From positions 1-7,751 of the forward strand of contig CALGGS010000176.1 in the NCBI GenBank assembly GCA_937915735.1: a stretch of 7,751 bases of DNA, read 5' to 3'. The notes under the pieces are model-generated. The model did no database searches, was not told the DNA's origin, and saw only the letters and a program-made list of their open reading frames with translations. Of this stretch, positions 1-5,790 are shown piece after piece. The position numbers and the translations under genes are program-made. The DNA comes from an uncultured Treponema sp. GTDB taxonomy: Bacteria; Spirochaetota; Spirochaetia; Treponematales; Treponemataceae. Positions within the stretch are counted from its first letter, which is position 1. Every line of letters starts with the position of its first letter.

Positions 1-601
1 TCCATCGTGAAGCGTACTCTTTTGAATCATCGTTCAAGAGCATTTCGATTGCAGAGCCGCAGGTCTCGGCCTTGTCGAAGCCATATTTTTTAGCCTCATC
101 GCTGTCGGCCTTGATTTCTTCGATTGTGTAGCTGTTAGTGCCGTCGCTAGACCATTTGTAGATTTTGTCGCTTGCCGCCTTTCGTGTGTAAACATTGATG
201 CGTTTTGCAGCCATGAAAGCTGAGTAGAAACCAACACCGAACTGACCGATGAGGTTTGATTCTCCGGCGTTCTTATCTTCCGCAATCTTTTCGATGAATG
301 CCTTTGTTCCTGAGCGGGCAATTGTACCGAGGTTGTTGTTCAAGTCTTCCTCGTTCATACCGATACCAGAATCCTGAACAGTGAGGATTTTGTTCGGGTC
401 ATCAAAAGTGATGTCGATTCTAGGCTCGCTCTTAACTCCCTTGTAAGCCTCGTCTGAAACTTTGAGATAGTTGAGCTTGTCCAGAGCGTCCGAAGCGTTA
501 GAAACGATTTCGCGAAGGAAAATATCCTTGTTTGAATACATTGAATGAATGATAAGTTTAAGAAGCTGGTTTACTTCTGTTTGAAACTGGTATTCCGCCA
601 T
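1..601 (-). CDS. htpG: Chaperone protein HtpG (Hsp90 family), N-terminal part, cut by window edge
   Basis: This is the ATP-binding N-domain of the cytosolic Hsp90 chaperone HtpG, an ATP-driven protein-folding factor. The frame is open from the ATG at 599-601 to the left edge, giving 200 codons of a protein normally about 600-650 residues long. The product begins MAEYQFQTEVNQLL. GHKL ATPase motifs are in order: EIVSNASDALDK at residues 31-42 (the Glu, Asn and Asp expected for ATP/Mg binding), DSGIGM at 77-82, and the glycine-rich lid IGQFGVGFYSAFM at 118-130. The start is supported by an AAGGAGTG ribosome site about 9 bases upstream. No CIRCE (HrcA operator) was found upstream, so heat-shock control of that type is not evident. 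It is transcribed away from the rest of the window. Identity is very secure; the rest of the gene cannot be judged. Confidence 0.97.
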   Translation of the reverse strand, partial: MAEYQFQTEVNQLLKLIIHSMYSNKDIFLREIVSNASDALDKLNYLKVSDEAYKGVKSEPRIDITFDDPNKILTVQDSGIGMNEEDLNNNLGTIARSGTKAFIEKIAEDKNAGESNLIGQFGVGFYSAFMAAKRINVYTRKAASDKIYKWSSDGTNSYTIEEIKADSDEAKKYGFDKAETCGSAIEMLLNDDSKEYASRW

Positions 602-690
602 TTTGAAATGCACTCCTTTATAAAAAAAGAAATCTTTCTATAAAGATAATGAAAATTTGGTGAATCGGAAAGGAATTTTTTTGAAAAGTT

Positions 691-880
691 GGGCGTTTAA
701 AGGTAACGCCGAAAACGCTGGGCGTTACCCTACGCTCTGTCATTGCCGTCAGACACGGCAATCCCATCGCTTCGGGTCAGGCTTTTCGCCCTTCCGTGCT
801 AACCGCACTCCATTCTTCCGTTCCTTACAGTCACTCCAGAACGCCTTTGGCGGGGCTACAATCCTTAACGCGGTTCGGGG
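691..880. repeat. GC-rich, hairpin-rich intergenic element (candidate dispersed repeat or structured RNA)
   Basis: This fills most of the 347-bp gap between htpG and the antitoxin gene and is clearly richer in G+C than its AT-rich flanks. It contains a series of inverted repeats. GGTAACGCC (702-710) pairs perfectly with GGCGTTACC (721-729) across a 10-nt loop. ATTGCCGT (742-749) pairs with ACGGCAAT (755-762) across 5 nt. GTGC (796-799) pairs with GCAC (805-808). CGCC (842-845) pairs with GGCG (849-852) across TTT. AACCGC (801-806) can pair long-range with GCGGTT (870-875). No convincing protein is encoded: the plus-strand frame at 657-887 is arginine-rich and low in complexity, with no ribosome site. 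The compact fold and sharp composition boundary suggest a repeat family or structured RNA; which strand is functional is unknown. I cannot tell its copy number from one window. Confidence 0.55.
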
Positions 881-901
881 TAAATAAGAATCTTCTTTCT
901 A

Positions 902-930
902 TTCAAAAACAATATTTCCTGTGTTATAAT
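902..930 (+). promoter_or_regulatory. Sigma-70 type promoter of the toxin-antitoxin pair (extended -10)
   Basis: A -35 box TTCAAA (902-907, 4 of 6 to consensus) is followed, after a 17-bp spacer, by a perfect TATAAT (925-930). A TG at 922-923 makes this an extended -10. The predicted start is about 936-938, leaving a leader of about 12 nt before the ATG at 949. That leader is just enough for the GGAGG ribosome site at 938-942. No clear operator palindrome overlaps the promoter, although toxin-antitoxin loci are usually autoregulated. Confidence 0.75.
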
Positions 931-948
931 AATAAACGGAGGTAGCGA

Positions 949-1203
949 ATGAGTGATTTTGCATATGCATATTTCAGTACAGAACTGGAAAAGCTGGATG
1001 TTCCGTCTCTCGAAGGTATTTTTGAAAAAGTACAGAAACTTTTGGCAAAAAAACGTGCAATTGCAGATGAAAACAGCGTTGACCCAGAGGAAGTTGAGCG
1101 TATAAATGCGGTGTATGCGAAAATTCCTCATGAAGAACAGGTAGCGGTAGCACATTCTTCTATGCGTTCTATGTGGGAGGCTGTGAAGAATGACACGTGG
1201 TGA
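949..1203 (+). CDS. Putative antitoxin of a MazF-type toxin-antitoxin module
   Basis: This small acidic protein of 84 residues begins MSDFAYAYFSTELEKLD. A GGAGG ribosome site lies 6 bases before the ATG. I do not recognise a named antitoxin family: there is no clear AbrB/MazE-like or ribbon-helix-helix N-terminus. The sequence looks largely helical, with a central stretch rich in Glu, Lys and Val and an aromatic tail (SMWEAVKNDTW). Such acidic tails often wrap around MazF toxins. The role is inferred from position: it is the first gene, is small and acidic, has a strong promoter, and overlaps the toxin start by 14 bp. That layout is typical of translationally coupled type II modules, where the antitoxin neutralises the RNase and usually represses the promoter. 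The pair lies in a patch of repeats and phage-like remnants. Confidence 0.75.
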   Translation: MSDFAYAYFSTELEKLDVPSLEGIFEKVQKLLAKKRAIADENSVDPEEVERINAVYAKIPHEEQVAVAHSSMRSMWEAVKNDTW

Positions 1204-1528
1204 AATATGGTGGGTTGATTTTGGTCTTGCTTTTGGGAGCATGACAATGGGTAGAAGACCTGCTCTTGTTGTTCAAAATGATAATTTTAATGCCAGTAGA
1301 ATTGCAACAACAGTTGTTCTGCCACTCACAACGAATACTCTACTTGCAGAACACAGGGATAATGTATTACTCTCAAAGAGTATAACGAAACTTCCCCATG
1401 ATTCTGTCGTTCTTATTCCTCAGATTGGAACCGTTGATAAAGACTGTCTTGTAGAAAAAATTACAAAACTTTCTCCTGCTCAAATGCTGGAGATTTCTCA
1501 TGCACTTTCAGATTTTCTGGCAGTATAG
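1190..1528 (+). CDS. MazF/PemK-family toxin (mRNA interferase)
   Basis: This is a 112-residue type II toxin of the MazF/PemK family, which are sequence-specific endoribonucleases. The length fits the family. The start MTRGEIWWVDFG matches the family's RGEIW(W)V strand at residues 3-9. GRRPALVVQNDNFN (21-34) is the conserved RP-A-LVVQND core, and TTVVLPLT (40-47) follows. DSVVLIPQIGTVDKDCL (71-87) aligns with the second conserved block. In that block many MazF proteins have Q-x-R, whereas here it reads Q-I-G, so the exact catalytic arrangement may vary. The start at 1190 has GGGAGG at 1175-1180, 9 bases upstream and inside the antitoxin gene, which suggests coupled translation. The 3' end overlaps by 21 bp a minus-strand methyltransferase remnant. 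The family call is firm; the cleavage specificity is unknown. Confidence 0.9.
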   Translation: MTRGEIWWVDFGLAFGSMTMGRRPALVVQNDNFNASRIATTVVLPLTTNTLLAEHRDNVLLSKSITKLPHDSVVLIPQIGTVDKDCLVEKITKLSPAQMLEISHALSDFLAV

Positions 1529-1681
1529 AAAAAGCAGCACCAGCTGATTTCTGATTTTCGAAAAGCAATGAATAAAATGCTTTCTGTAATGTTTCAGTTC
1601 GTTTTCTACAAGGGAAAGTTGTGTGTAAAATTCATCAGCCTTATCTGCTCTTGAAGCATGTAAATTACTGTTTCCTGCCAT
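1508..1681 (-). pseudogene. Truncated N-terminal remnant of an EcoRI-like adenine-specific DNA methyltransferase
   Basis: The minus-strand reading frame is 57 codons long. Residues 1-36 begin MAGNSNLHASRADKADEF and continue through YTQLSLVENELKHYRKHF. This resembles, from memory, the N-terminus of EcoRI-family adenine methyltransferases found in phages and mobile islands. In intact proteins the KHF is followed by a GK-x-V-x-CNCDDP-type region and a catalytic domain, giving roughly 300 residues or more. Here similarity ends at about position 1574. The frame continues with 21 unrelated residues and stops at 1508, inside the toxin's coding end on the other strand. None of the methyltransferase catalytic region remains, so it cannot be an active enzyme. 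It starts 9 bp after the stop of the phage-like gene at 1691-1957, suggesting the two were once co-transcribed. I infer a deletion or rearrangement joined the fragment to the toxin-antitoxin locus. Confidence 0.72.
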
Positions 1682-1690
1682 AATATTTTT

Positions 1691-1957
1691 TTACTTCACT
1701 TCCTCATACAATTCTTCAAATTCTTTCTGCTTCATAATGAAAAAATCGCCCTTTTTGCCGCGGACTATGTAATCTCCTGTGTGAGCGATTTCAATCTTTT
1801 CGGAATTTTTGACCTTCAGAACCGCATCCAGGGCACCGTCTTTGTCCATGTCGGCGTAATCAAACATGGCGAACTGGCTTGCAAATGCTTTTACTTCCGC
1901 CTGATTTTTCCCATTCCATTGAAGGGCATCGATGACTTCTTTTCTTCGGTATTTCAT
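1691..1957 (-). CDS. Small phage-like protein of unknown function
   Basis: The product is an 88-residue soluble protein starting MKYRRKEVIDALQWNG. The pattern MKYR-K-x-V-x-A-x-QW at the N-terminus, then HTGDYIVRGKKGDFFIMK near residues 60-77 and F-E-E-LYEEV at the end, resembles a family of small phage/prophage proteins (typical members read about GDYIIRGVKGEFYPCKPDIFE). Their function is not established. A longer frame from a TTG at 1993 adds 12 residues, but the family pattern begins at the ATG at 1957. Neither start has a well-spaced ribosome site; AAGGAAG lies about 20 bases upstream of 1957. The middle (FDYADMDKDGALDAVL) looks like a DxDxDG calcium-loop, but this may be chance. With the methyltransferase fragment just downstream it looks like leftover mobile DNA. 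Confidence 0.65.
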   Translation of the reverse strand: MKYRRKEVIDALQWNGKNQAEVKAFASQFAMFDYADMDKDGALDAVLKVKNSEKIEIAHTGDYIVRGKKGDFFIMKQKEFEELYEEVK

Positions 1958-2034
1958 GTTTTGTAGTCTAATTGGAACTTCCTTAAAATTCAAGAAAACC
2001 AGTCTTTTTGTTTTAGAAAAATTCTTGCTTTTCT

Positions 2035-2062
2035 TTGAAAGATGTGGAGAAATTTTTTTAAT
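2035..2062 (+). promoter_or_regulatory. Candidate promoter of the lipid operon
   Basis: TTGAAA (2035-2040, 5 of 6) and TTTAAT (2057-2062, 5 of 6) are separated by 16 bp. They lie in the AT-rich gap between the minus-strand phage-like gene and the first gene of the lipid operon. The predicted start near 2069 would leave a leader of about 37 nt before the ATG at 2106. In AT-rich DNA such matches arise easily, so this is only a candidate. Confidence 0.4.
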
Positions 2063-2105
2063 GTAGAATAAACTTAAAAATTCTGGTATTATTATTTTGC
2101 TTAAA

Positions 2106-2804
2106 ATGGAACATAAAATCGAGCATAAGATTCAGGAAAAGGCGAGTGAAATAATCGAGCACAACAAAGAAAAAGCTGCGGAGTTGCTCGGTCAAACAAA
2201 GGAACAAGCCGTTGACCTCATCGAGACAAAAACAAGCCTTCTCAAAAAGATTTTTATTGTCATGCTCGCGTTTATTTTCGTCGGAATAGGGATTTGGTTC
2301 TTCTACGAATACAAAATCGGCACATTCCGCGATGTGGAATCTTTTCAGGAATTTATAAATTCCTTCGGAGTTGCCGGTCCCATTTTGCTGACGCTATTTC
2401 AGTGCATTAAAACGGTTTATGCCGTCATTCCGAGCACGCTCGGTTGCATTGTCGGACCTGCTCTTTTCGGGCCTTGGGTCGGAATTATCTGCAATTATAT
2501 CGGAATCTGCTCTGGCTCATTTTTGGCCTTTGCCCTTTCCAGGAAATTCGGAATTACTCTCGTAAAACAGGTCTTTTCCGAAAAAAAATACAACAAAAGT
2601 ATGCGCTGGCTTGAGAGGCAAAAAAAAAGTTATCCGGTCTTCCTTTGGATAGCGATTTTCCTGCCGATTTCGCCGGATGACTTCCTCTGCTACTTCACAG
2701 GGCTTACCGAAATGAAGTTCAAGAAGTTCGCATTAATCATTCTTACATCAAAACCGTTTACGATTATCGTCTACGGCTTGATTTTTGGCTTTGGATTTAA
2801 TTAA
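2106..2804 (+). CDS. VTT-domain (TVP38/TMEM64, DedA-like) membrane protein
   Basis: This is an integral membrane protein of 232 residues of the VTT/DedA superfamily, several members of which move lipids between membrane leaflets. Residues 1-47 are a charged, Ala/Glu/Lys-rich amphipathic helix. One membrane segment lies at about 49-67, with others around 90-145 and 178-230. Visible family signatures are the glycine-rich re-entrant region FGPWVGIICNYIGICSGSF (121-139), then A-F-A-L-S-R-K-FG (141-149), and the second loop FLPISPDD (185-192) with its Pro and Asp residues. I prefer the ATG at 2106 over an in-frame TTG at 2097; neither has a recognisable ribosome site, which is odd for the lead gene of an operon. 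The stop is 10 bp before pssA and the same operon encodes psd, so a role with phosphatidylserine or phosphatidylethanolamine is inferred. The substrate is not provable from sequence. Confidence 0.85.
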   Translation: MEHKIEHKIQEKASEIIEHNKEKAAELLGQTKEQAVDLIETKTSLLKKIFIVMLAFIFVGIGIWFFYEYKIGTFRDVESFQEFINSFGVAGPILLTLFQCIKTVYAVIPSTLGCIVGPALFGPWVGIICNYIGICSGSFLAFALSRKFGITLVKQVFSEKKYNKSMRWLERQKKSYPVFLWIAIFLPISPDDFLCYFTGLTEMKFKKFALIILTSKPFTIIVYGLIFGFGFN

Positions 2805-2808
2805 GGGG
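2803..2808 (+). promoter_or_regulatory. Ribosome site fixing the start of pssA
   Basis: AAGGGG overlaps the stop codon of the VTT gene and sits 6 bases before the ATG at 2815. It rules out the longer frame that opens at 2785, which would place this site inside the coding sequence and overlap the upstream gene. Confidence 0.75.
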
Positions 2809-2814
2809 CAAAAT

Positions 2815-3600
2815 ATGAACAAAAAACAGGGAATTCATCTTCTTGGAGTTTACAATTACACGGTCGTGCTCACTTATGTTGGTATGCTTTTCGCTTTTGC
2901 GGGCATTCACTTTGTGTTCTCGAACAATGACCGAAGCTTTATTCTTGCGCTTTTGTGTCTTATGATTGCAGGCGTTATGGATATGTTTGACGGAAAGGTT
3001 GCTTCTACCAAAAAAGACCGTACTCCAAGCGAAAAACTTTTCGGAATTCAGATTGACTCGATGGCAGACATCATCAGTTACGGAGTTTTTCCTTCTCTCA
3101 TTGTCTACAAGCTTGCGATTGGTGACAAGCAATACCCTGTTGATCACCCTTGGCAGGCGCGTATCGTTATATGCGTTTGTGCGCTTTATCTTTTGTGTGC
3201 GCTTATCCGTCTTTCTTACTTTAATGTTGACGAAATGGAACGCCAGAGTCAGACAAATGAAAGCCGGCACGAATACCGGGGGCTTCCTGTAACTAGCGTT
3301 GCCGTAGTTCTGCCGGCTGTTTTCATCGTTTCATATTTTACGGGAAATTCCCGTCCTCCGATTCTTCCCGCTACAATCTTTTTGTTCATTATGGCTCTCG
3401 CATTTATCACGCCCTTTAAGATGCTAAAGCCTCATTTAATCGGAAAATGCGTTCTCATCCTTATTGGTGTTGTAGAGCTTGTTCTTCTTCTTTTGGGAAA
3501 AGCATATTATGTTCAGACTCCTGAAGAAGACCCGTCAATCGTTTTTGAGAACAAAGCGACAATCGAAGAAATAGAAAGCCAGCAGGCAGAGGCATTTTAA
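2815..3600 (+). CDS. pssA: CDP-diacylglycerol-serine O-phosphatidyltransferase (phosphatidylserine synthase)
   Basis: This membrane enzyme of the CDP-alcohol phosphatidyltransferase family is predicted to join CDP-diacylglycerol and L-serine to give phosphatidylserine and CMP. It has 261 residues with several hydrophobic segments (about 17-36, 41-55, 114-132, 160-176, 184-199, 210-229). The signature runs D56-x2-D59-G60-x2-A63, then G77-x3-D81-x3-D85 (GIQIDSMAD), so all metal-binding aspartates are present. The Arg of the usual 'AR' is Ser64, and the spacing to G77 is four residues longer than in the classic motif. IRLSYFNV (131-138) and YRGLPVTSVA (154-163) are typical of serine-using members. 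An acidic, likely cytosolic tail follows about residue 235. Serine as substrate is supported by the decarboxylase gene 4 bp downstream. The start at 2815 is set by AAGGGG 6 bases upstream. Confidence 0.9.
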   Translation: MNKKQGIHLLGVYNYTVVLTYVGMLFAFAGIHFVFSNNDRSFILALLCLMIAGVMDMFDGKVASTKKDRTPSEKLFGIQIDSMADIISYGVFPSLIVYKLAIGDKQYPVDHPWQARIVICVCALYLLCALIRLSYFNVDEMERQSQTNESRHEYRGLPVTSVAVVLPAVFIVSYFTGNSRPPILPATIFLFIMALAFITPFKMLKPHLIGKCVLILIGVVELVLLLLGKAYYVQTPEEDPSIVFENKATIEEIESQQAEAF

Positions 3601-3604
3601 TCTT

Positions 3605-4474
3605 ATGTCAAAAAATTCAAATGATAAATCAGTTCTGTTTCTCTACGGAACTCCTTTCGGGCGAGTTTTGCTTCATATAATTCTCGCTCTCAAGGTTCCG
3701 AAGCTTCTTGGAGCTGTTTTGCGCTCTCCTTTTTCCAGCTTTTATGTCAATTCATTTGTCAAAAAGAATTCTATCGATATGACAGGCTTTGAGGGGGTAA
3801 AATTCAAGTCATTCAATGATTTTTTTACTCGCAAAAAAGATTTTTCATTTGACAGTGAGCCTTCTCACTTTATTTCCCCGGCGGACAGCCTTCTTTCTGT
3901 CTACAATATTTCTGAAAGCGAAGGCGGAACGGATGCGAAATTTCACATTAAGGGATTTGATTACACTTTAAAAGATTTTTTTGAATGCAAAAAATTTAAT
4001 ATGAGCGAGGCTGAGGAAAAATCACTTCTTACATCTTTTAATGGCGGGCTGTGCCTCGTTTTCCGTCTTTGTGCAACGGATTATCACCGCTATTGCTTCG
4101 TAGACAGTGGCAGCCAGAACGGAAATCATTTTATTGAGGGAAGTCTTTATAGCGTTCAGCCTTTGGCAGCAGAAAATTTCCGCCTTTACACAAAAAATCG
4201 CCGTTCATGGACAATAATCGAAAGCGAAAATTTCGGAAAACTCGCTCAAATTGAAATCGGTGCCTTCAGTGTGGGCGGAATTAAAAATCATTTTGAAGAG
4301 TCAGGCTTTAAAAAAGGAGAGGAAAAAGGCTATTTTGACCTTCACGGCTCGACAATCGTAATTTTGGTACAAAAAGATAAAATTAATGTCTTCGAAGAAA
4401 TAAAAAAAGTGACCGACTCTGGCGACGAATATCGTGTCAAAATCGGTCAATGTGTAGCGACTTCTACATTGTAA
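3605..4474 (+). CDS. psd: Phosphatidylserine decarboxylase proenzyme
   Basis: This pyruvoyl enzyme decarboxylates phosphatidylserine to phosphatidylethanolamine at the membrane. The 289-residue proenzyme is close to the usual family length. Conserved parts are FNDFFTRK (70-77), SPADS (91-95), ATDYHRYCF (157-165) with the Asp159 and His161 expected in self-cleavage, and FSVGGI (221-226). HGST at 247-250 is the LGST-type site: cleavage between Gly248 and Ser249 would turn Ser249 into the pyruvoyl group and leave an alpha chain of about 41 residues. No signal peptide is seen; the hydrophobic stretch at about 20-42 may attach it to the membrane. AGAGG (3588-3592) lies 12 bases before the ATG, a somewhat long spacing, so coupling to pssA (4-bp gap) is plausible. 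The last 11 bp overlap the end of the opposing pfp gene. No terminator is visible after it. Confidence 0.93.
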   Translation: MSKNSNDKSVLFLYGTPFGRVLLHIILALKVPKLLGAVLRSPFSSFYVNSFVKKNSIDMTGFEGVKFKSFNDFFTRKKDFSFDSEPSHFISPADSLLSVYNISESEGGTDAKFHIKGFDYTLKDFFECKKFNMSEAEEKSLLTSFNGGLCLVFRLCATDYHRYCFVDSGSQNGNHFIEGSLYSVQPLAAENFRLYTKNRRSWTIIESENFGKLAQIEIGAFSVGGIKNHFEESGFKKGEEKGYFDLHGSTIVILVQKDKINVFEEIKKVTDSGDEYRVKIGQCVATSTL

Positions 4475-5687
4475 GATTCAAGTGCCGCGGAAGGCCGTCA
4501 ACCATAATTGGTGAAAGCTCTGCCTGAATGAGCGGGTGAATGTAGTGAATCAAATCCTGCGTGACATAATCGTCATCAGTAATCCATTCGAGAGGAATCT
4601 TCTTTTCGACATTAGCGATTTTTGAGACATCTGCCGTTTCAGTGATGCTCATGTAAGGATCGTCAGAAACTCGCTTGATTACCACGACTTTTCCCGTTTC
4701 GCCCTCAAATGCCGCTTTTACAGCCGCACCACCCACATTGTATGCTTCTGTAATGTCTGTTCGGCTTGACATGTGAGCCGCACATCGCTGCAGTGTTGAA
4801 AGCTCGATTGCACGCGCCTTTGTTCCTAATTCTGCCGTAACCTTGTTCGCAAGAAATTTCGCCGTACCTGACATCTGCTTGTGACCGAAGGCATCGACGA
4901 ATTCGACATGCTCTGCAAGCTCGAACACGAACCTTCCGTCTGCGACACGGACACCCTCAGAAACAGCCACAACGATTGATTTGCCTGTCTTTGAAAGTTC
5001 CTTGATTTTTTGGAGGAAATGGTCGACATCGAAAACTTTTTCAGGAAGATAGATTAAATCTACGCCTTCGCAATCGTCTGATTTTGCAAGGGCAGCGGCG
5101 GCAGTGAGCCAGCCGGCATTTCGACCCATTATTTCAACGATGGAAATTGTCGGGTAATCGTAAACATGGCCGTCCCGAATGATTTCTTTCATAGTCGAGG
5201 CGATGAATTTTGCGGCAGAGCCGTAGCCTGGAGTGTGGTCTGTGATTGCAAGGTCGTTGTCGATAGTTTTTGGAACGCCCATAAAATGAATGTCGCTTTT
5301 TACTGAAGCGGCGTATTTCGACAATTTGTCGATTGTGTCCATTGAGTCGTTTCCACCGATGTAGAAGAAGTATTTTACATCGAGCTTGTTGAGGATTTTA
5401 AAGATTTTCTCGAATGTTGCAGGGTCTTTGTCAACATCTGGCAATTTAAATCGGCAGGAACCGAGATATGACGAAGGCGTTCTCTTTAAAAGGTCGATAG
5501 CCATAGTTGAGTTGAGTTTATTTGTTAAATCAACATATTTTTCGTCAAGAAGACCTTTGATTCCGTTACACATTCCGTAGACTTTTTTAGCCCCTCGGTC
5601 AAGTGCAGTCTTAAAAACACCGGCCAAGCTTGAATTGATTACGGCAGTAGGACCTCCTGACTGACCGACGATTACATTTCCATTCAT
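4464..5687 (-). CDS. pfp: Pyrophosphate-dependent 6-phosphofructokinase (diphosphate-fructose-6-phosphate 1-phosphotransferase)
   Basis: This cytosolic enzyme reversibly phosphorylates fructose 6-phosphate to the 1,6-bisphosphate with PPi as donor, serving glycolysis and gluconeogenesis. It has 407 residues. VGQSGGPTAVIN (7-18) is the phosphate-binding loop, GGNDS (111-115) the donor site, PKTIDNDL (139-146) the catalytic region and MGRNAGW (187-193) the sugar-phosphate site. Asp114 and Lys140 replace the two glycines of ATP enzymes (GGDGS, PGTIDND), the accepted mark of PPi use. Asn113 stands where a Mg-binding Asp often lies; I believe this occurs in a clade of such enzymes, but activity should be confirmed. 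The start is the ATG at 5687: a longer frame from a TTG at 5699 would put the GGAG ribosome site inside the gene. It stands alone on the minus strand, divergent from gdhA and convergent on psd. Confidence 0.93.
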   Translation of the reverse strand: MNGNVIVGQSGGPTAVINSSLAGVFKTALDRGAKKVYGMCNGIKGLLDEKYVDLTNKLNSTMAIDLLKRTPSSYLGSCRFKLPDVDKDPATFEKIFKILNKLDVKYFFYIGGNDSMDTIDKLSKYAASVKSDIHFMGVPKTIDNDLAITDHTPGYGSAAKFIASTMKEIIRDGHVYDYPTISIVEIMGRNAGWLTAAAALAKSDDCEGVDLIYLPEKVFDVDHFLQKIKELSKTGKSIVVAVSEGVRVADGRFVFELAEHVEFVDAFGHKQMSGTAKFLANKVTAELGTKARAIELSTLQRCAAHMSSRTDITEAYNVGGAAVKAAFEGETGKVVVIKRVSDDPYMSITETADVSKIANVEKKIPLEWITDDDYVTQDLIHYIHPLIQAELSPIMVDGLPRHLNLTM

Positions 5688-5692
5688 AATTA

Positions 5693-5697
5693 TCTCC
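5693..5697 (-). promoter_or_regulatory. Ribosome site fixing the start of pfp
   Basis: On the minus strand GGAGA lies 5 bases before the ATG at 5687. It decides between that ATG and the in-frame TTG four codons upstream, whose TTG-GAG is itself part of the ribosome site. Confidence 0.75.
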
Positions 5698-5740
5698 AAA
5701 AAGAATTGCGATTCATAAGAATCTTGGTTTACCTTCTATA

Positions 5741-5768
5741 ATTTTATCACAATGCAAAAGAAAAACAA
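5741..5768 (-). promoter_or_regulatory. Candidate promoter of pfp (extended -10)
   Basis: Reading the minus strand, TTGTTT (5768-5763) is followed after 16 bp by TAAAAT (5746-5741). A TG one base upstream of the -10 gives an extended -10. The start would be near 5734, for a leader of about 47 nt. A weak GATTC/GAATC inverted repeat (5710-5723) lies in that leader. The -10 is good and the -35 is moderate. Confidence 0.5.
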
Positions 5769-5790
5769 GGAAAATATTTTTAGTAAGTTA

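Noticed and set aside
34..321. 95-codon minus-strand frame inside htpG
   Set aside because: It is an out-of-frame shadow; the HtpG frame covers the whole region with clear motifs.
605..650. CIRCE-type heat-shock operator or clear promoter for htpG
   Set aside because: GAGTGC near the ribosome site resembles half of a CIRCE arm, but the matching arm is absent. The AT-rich ATCTTT/AAAGAT inverted repeat (632-647) has no specific match. Candidate -10 boxes are too weak to report.
657..887. 76-codon plus-strand frame across the GC-rich element
   Set aside because: It has no ribosome site, an Arg/Ser/Phe-rich low-complexity product and strong inverted repeats throughout. It is better explained as a non-coding repeat, even if such frames are sometimes annotated as hypothetical proteins.
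865..1242. 125-codon minus-strand frame opposite the toxin-antitoxin genes
   Set aside because: It is a shadow of two well-supported plus-strand genes and covers their promoter.
1562..1583. Possible terminator after the toxin gene (AAAGCA and TGCTTT arms)
   Set aside because: The stem is only 6 bp and AT-rich, with a 10-nt loop and no T run after it.
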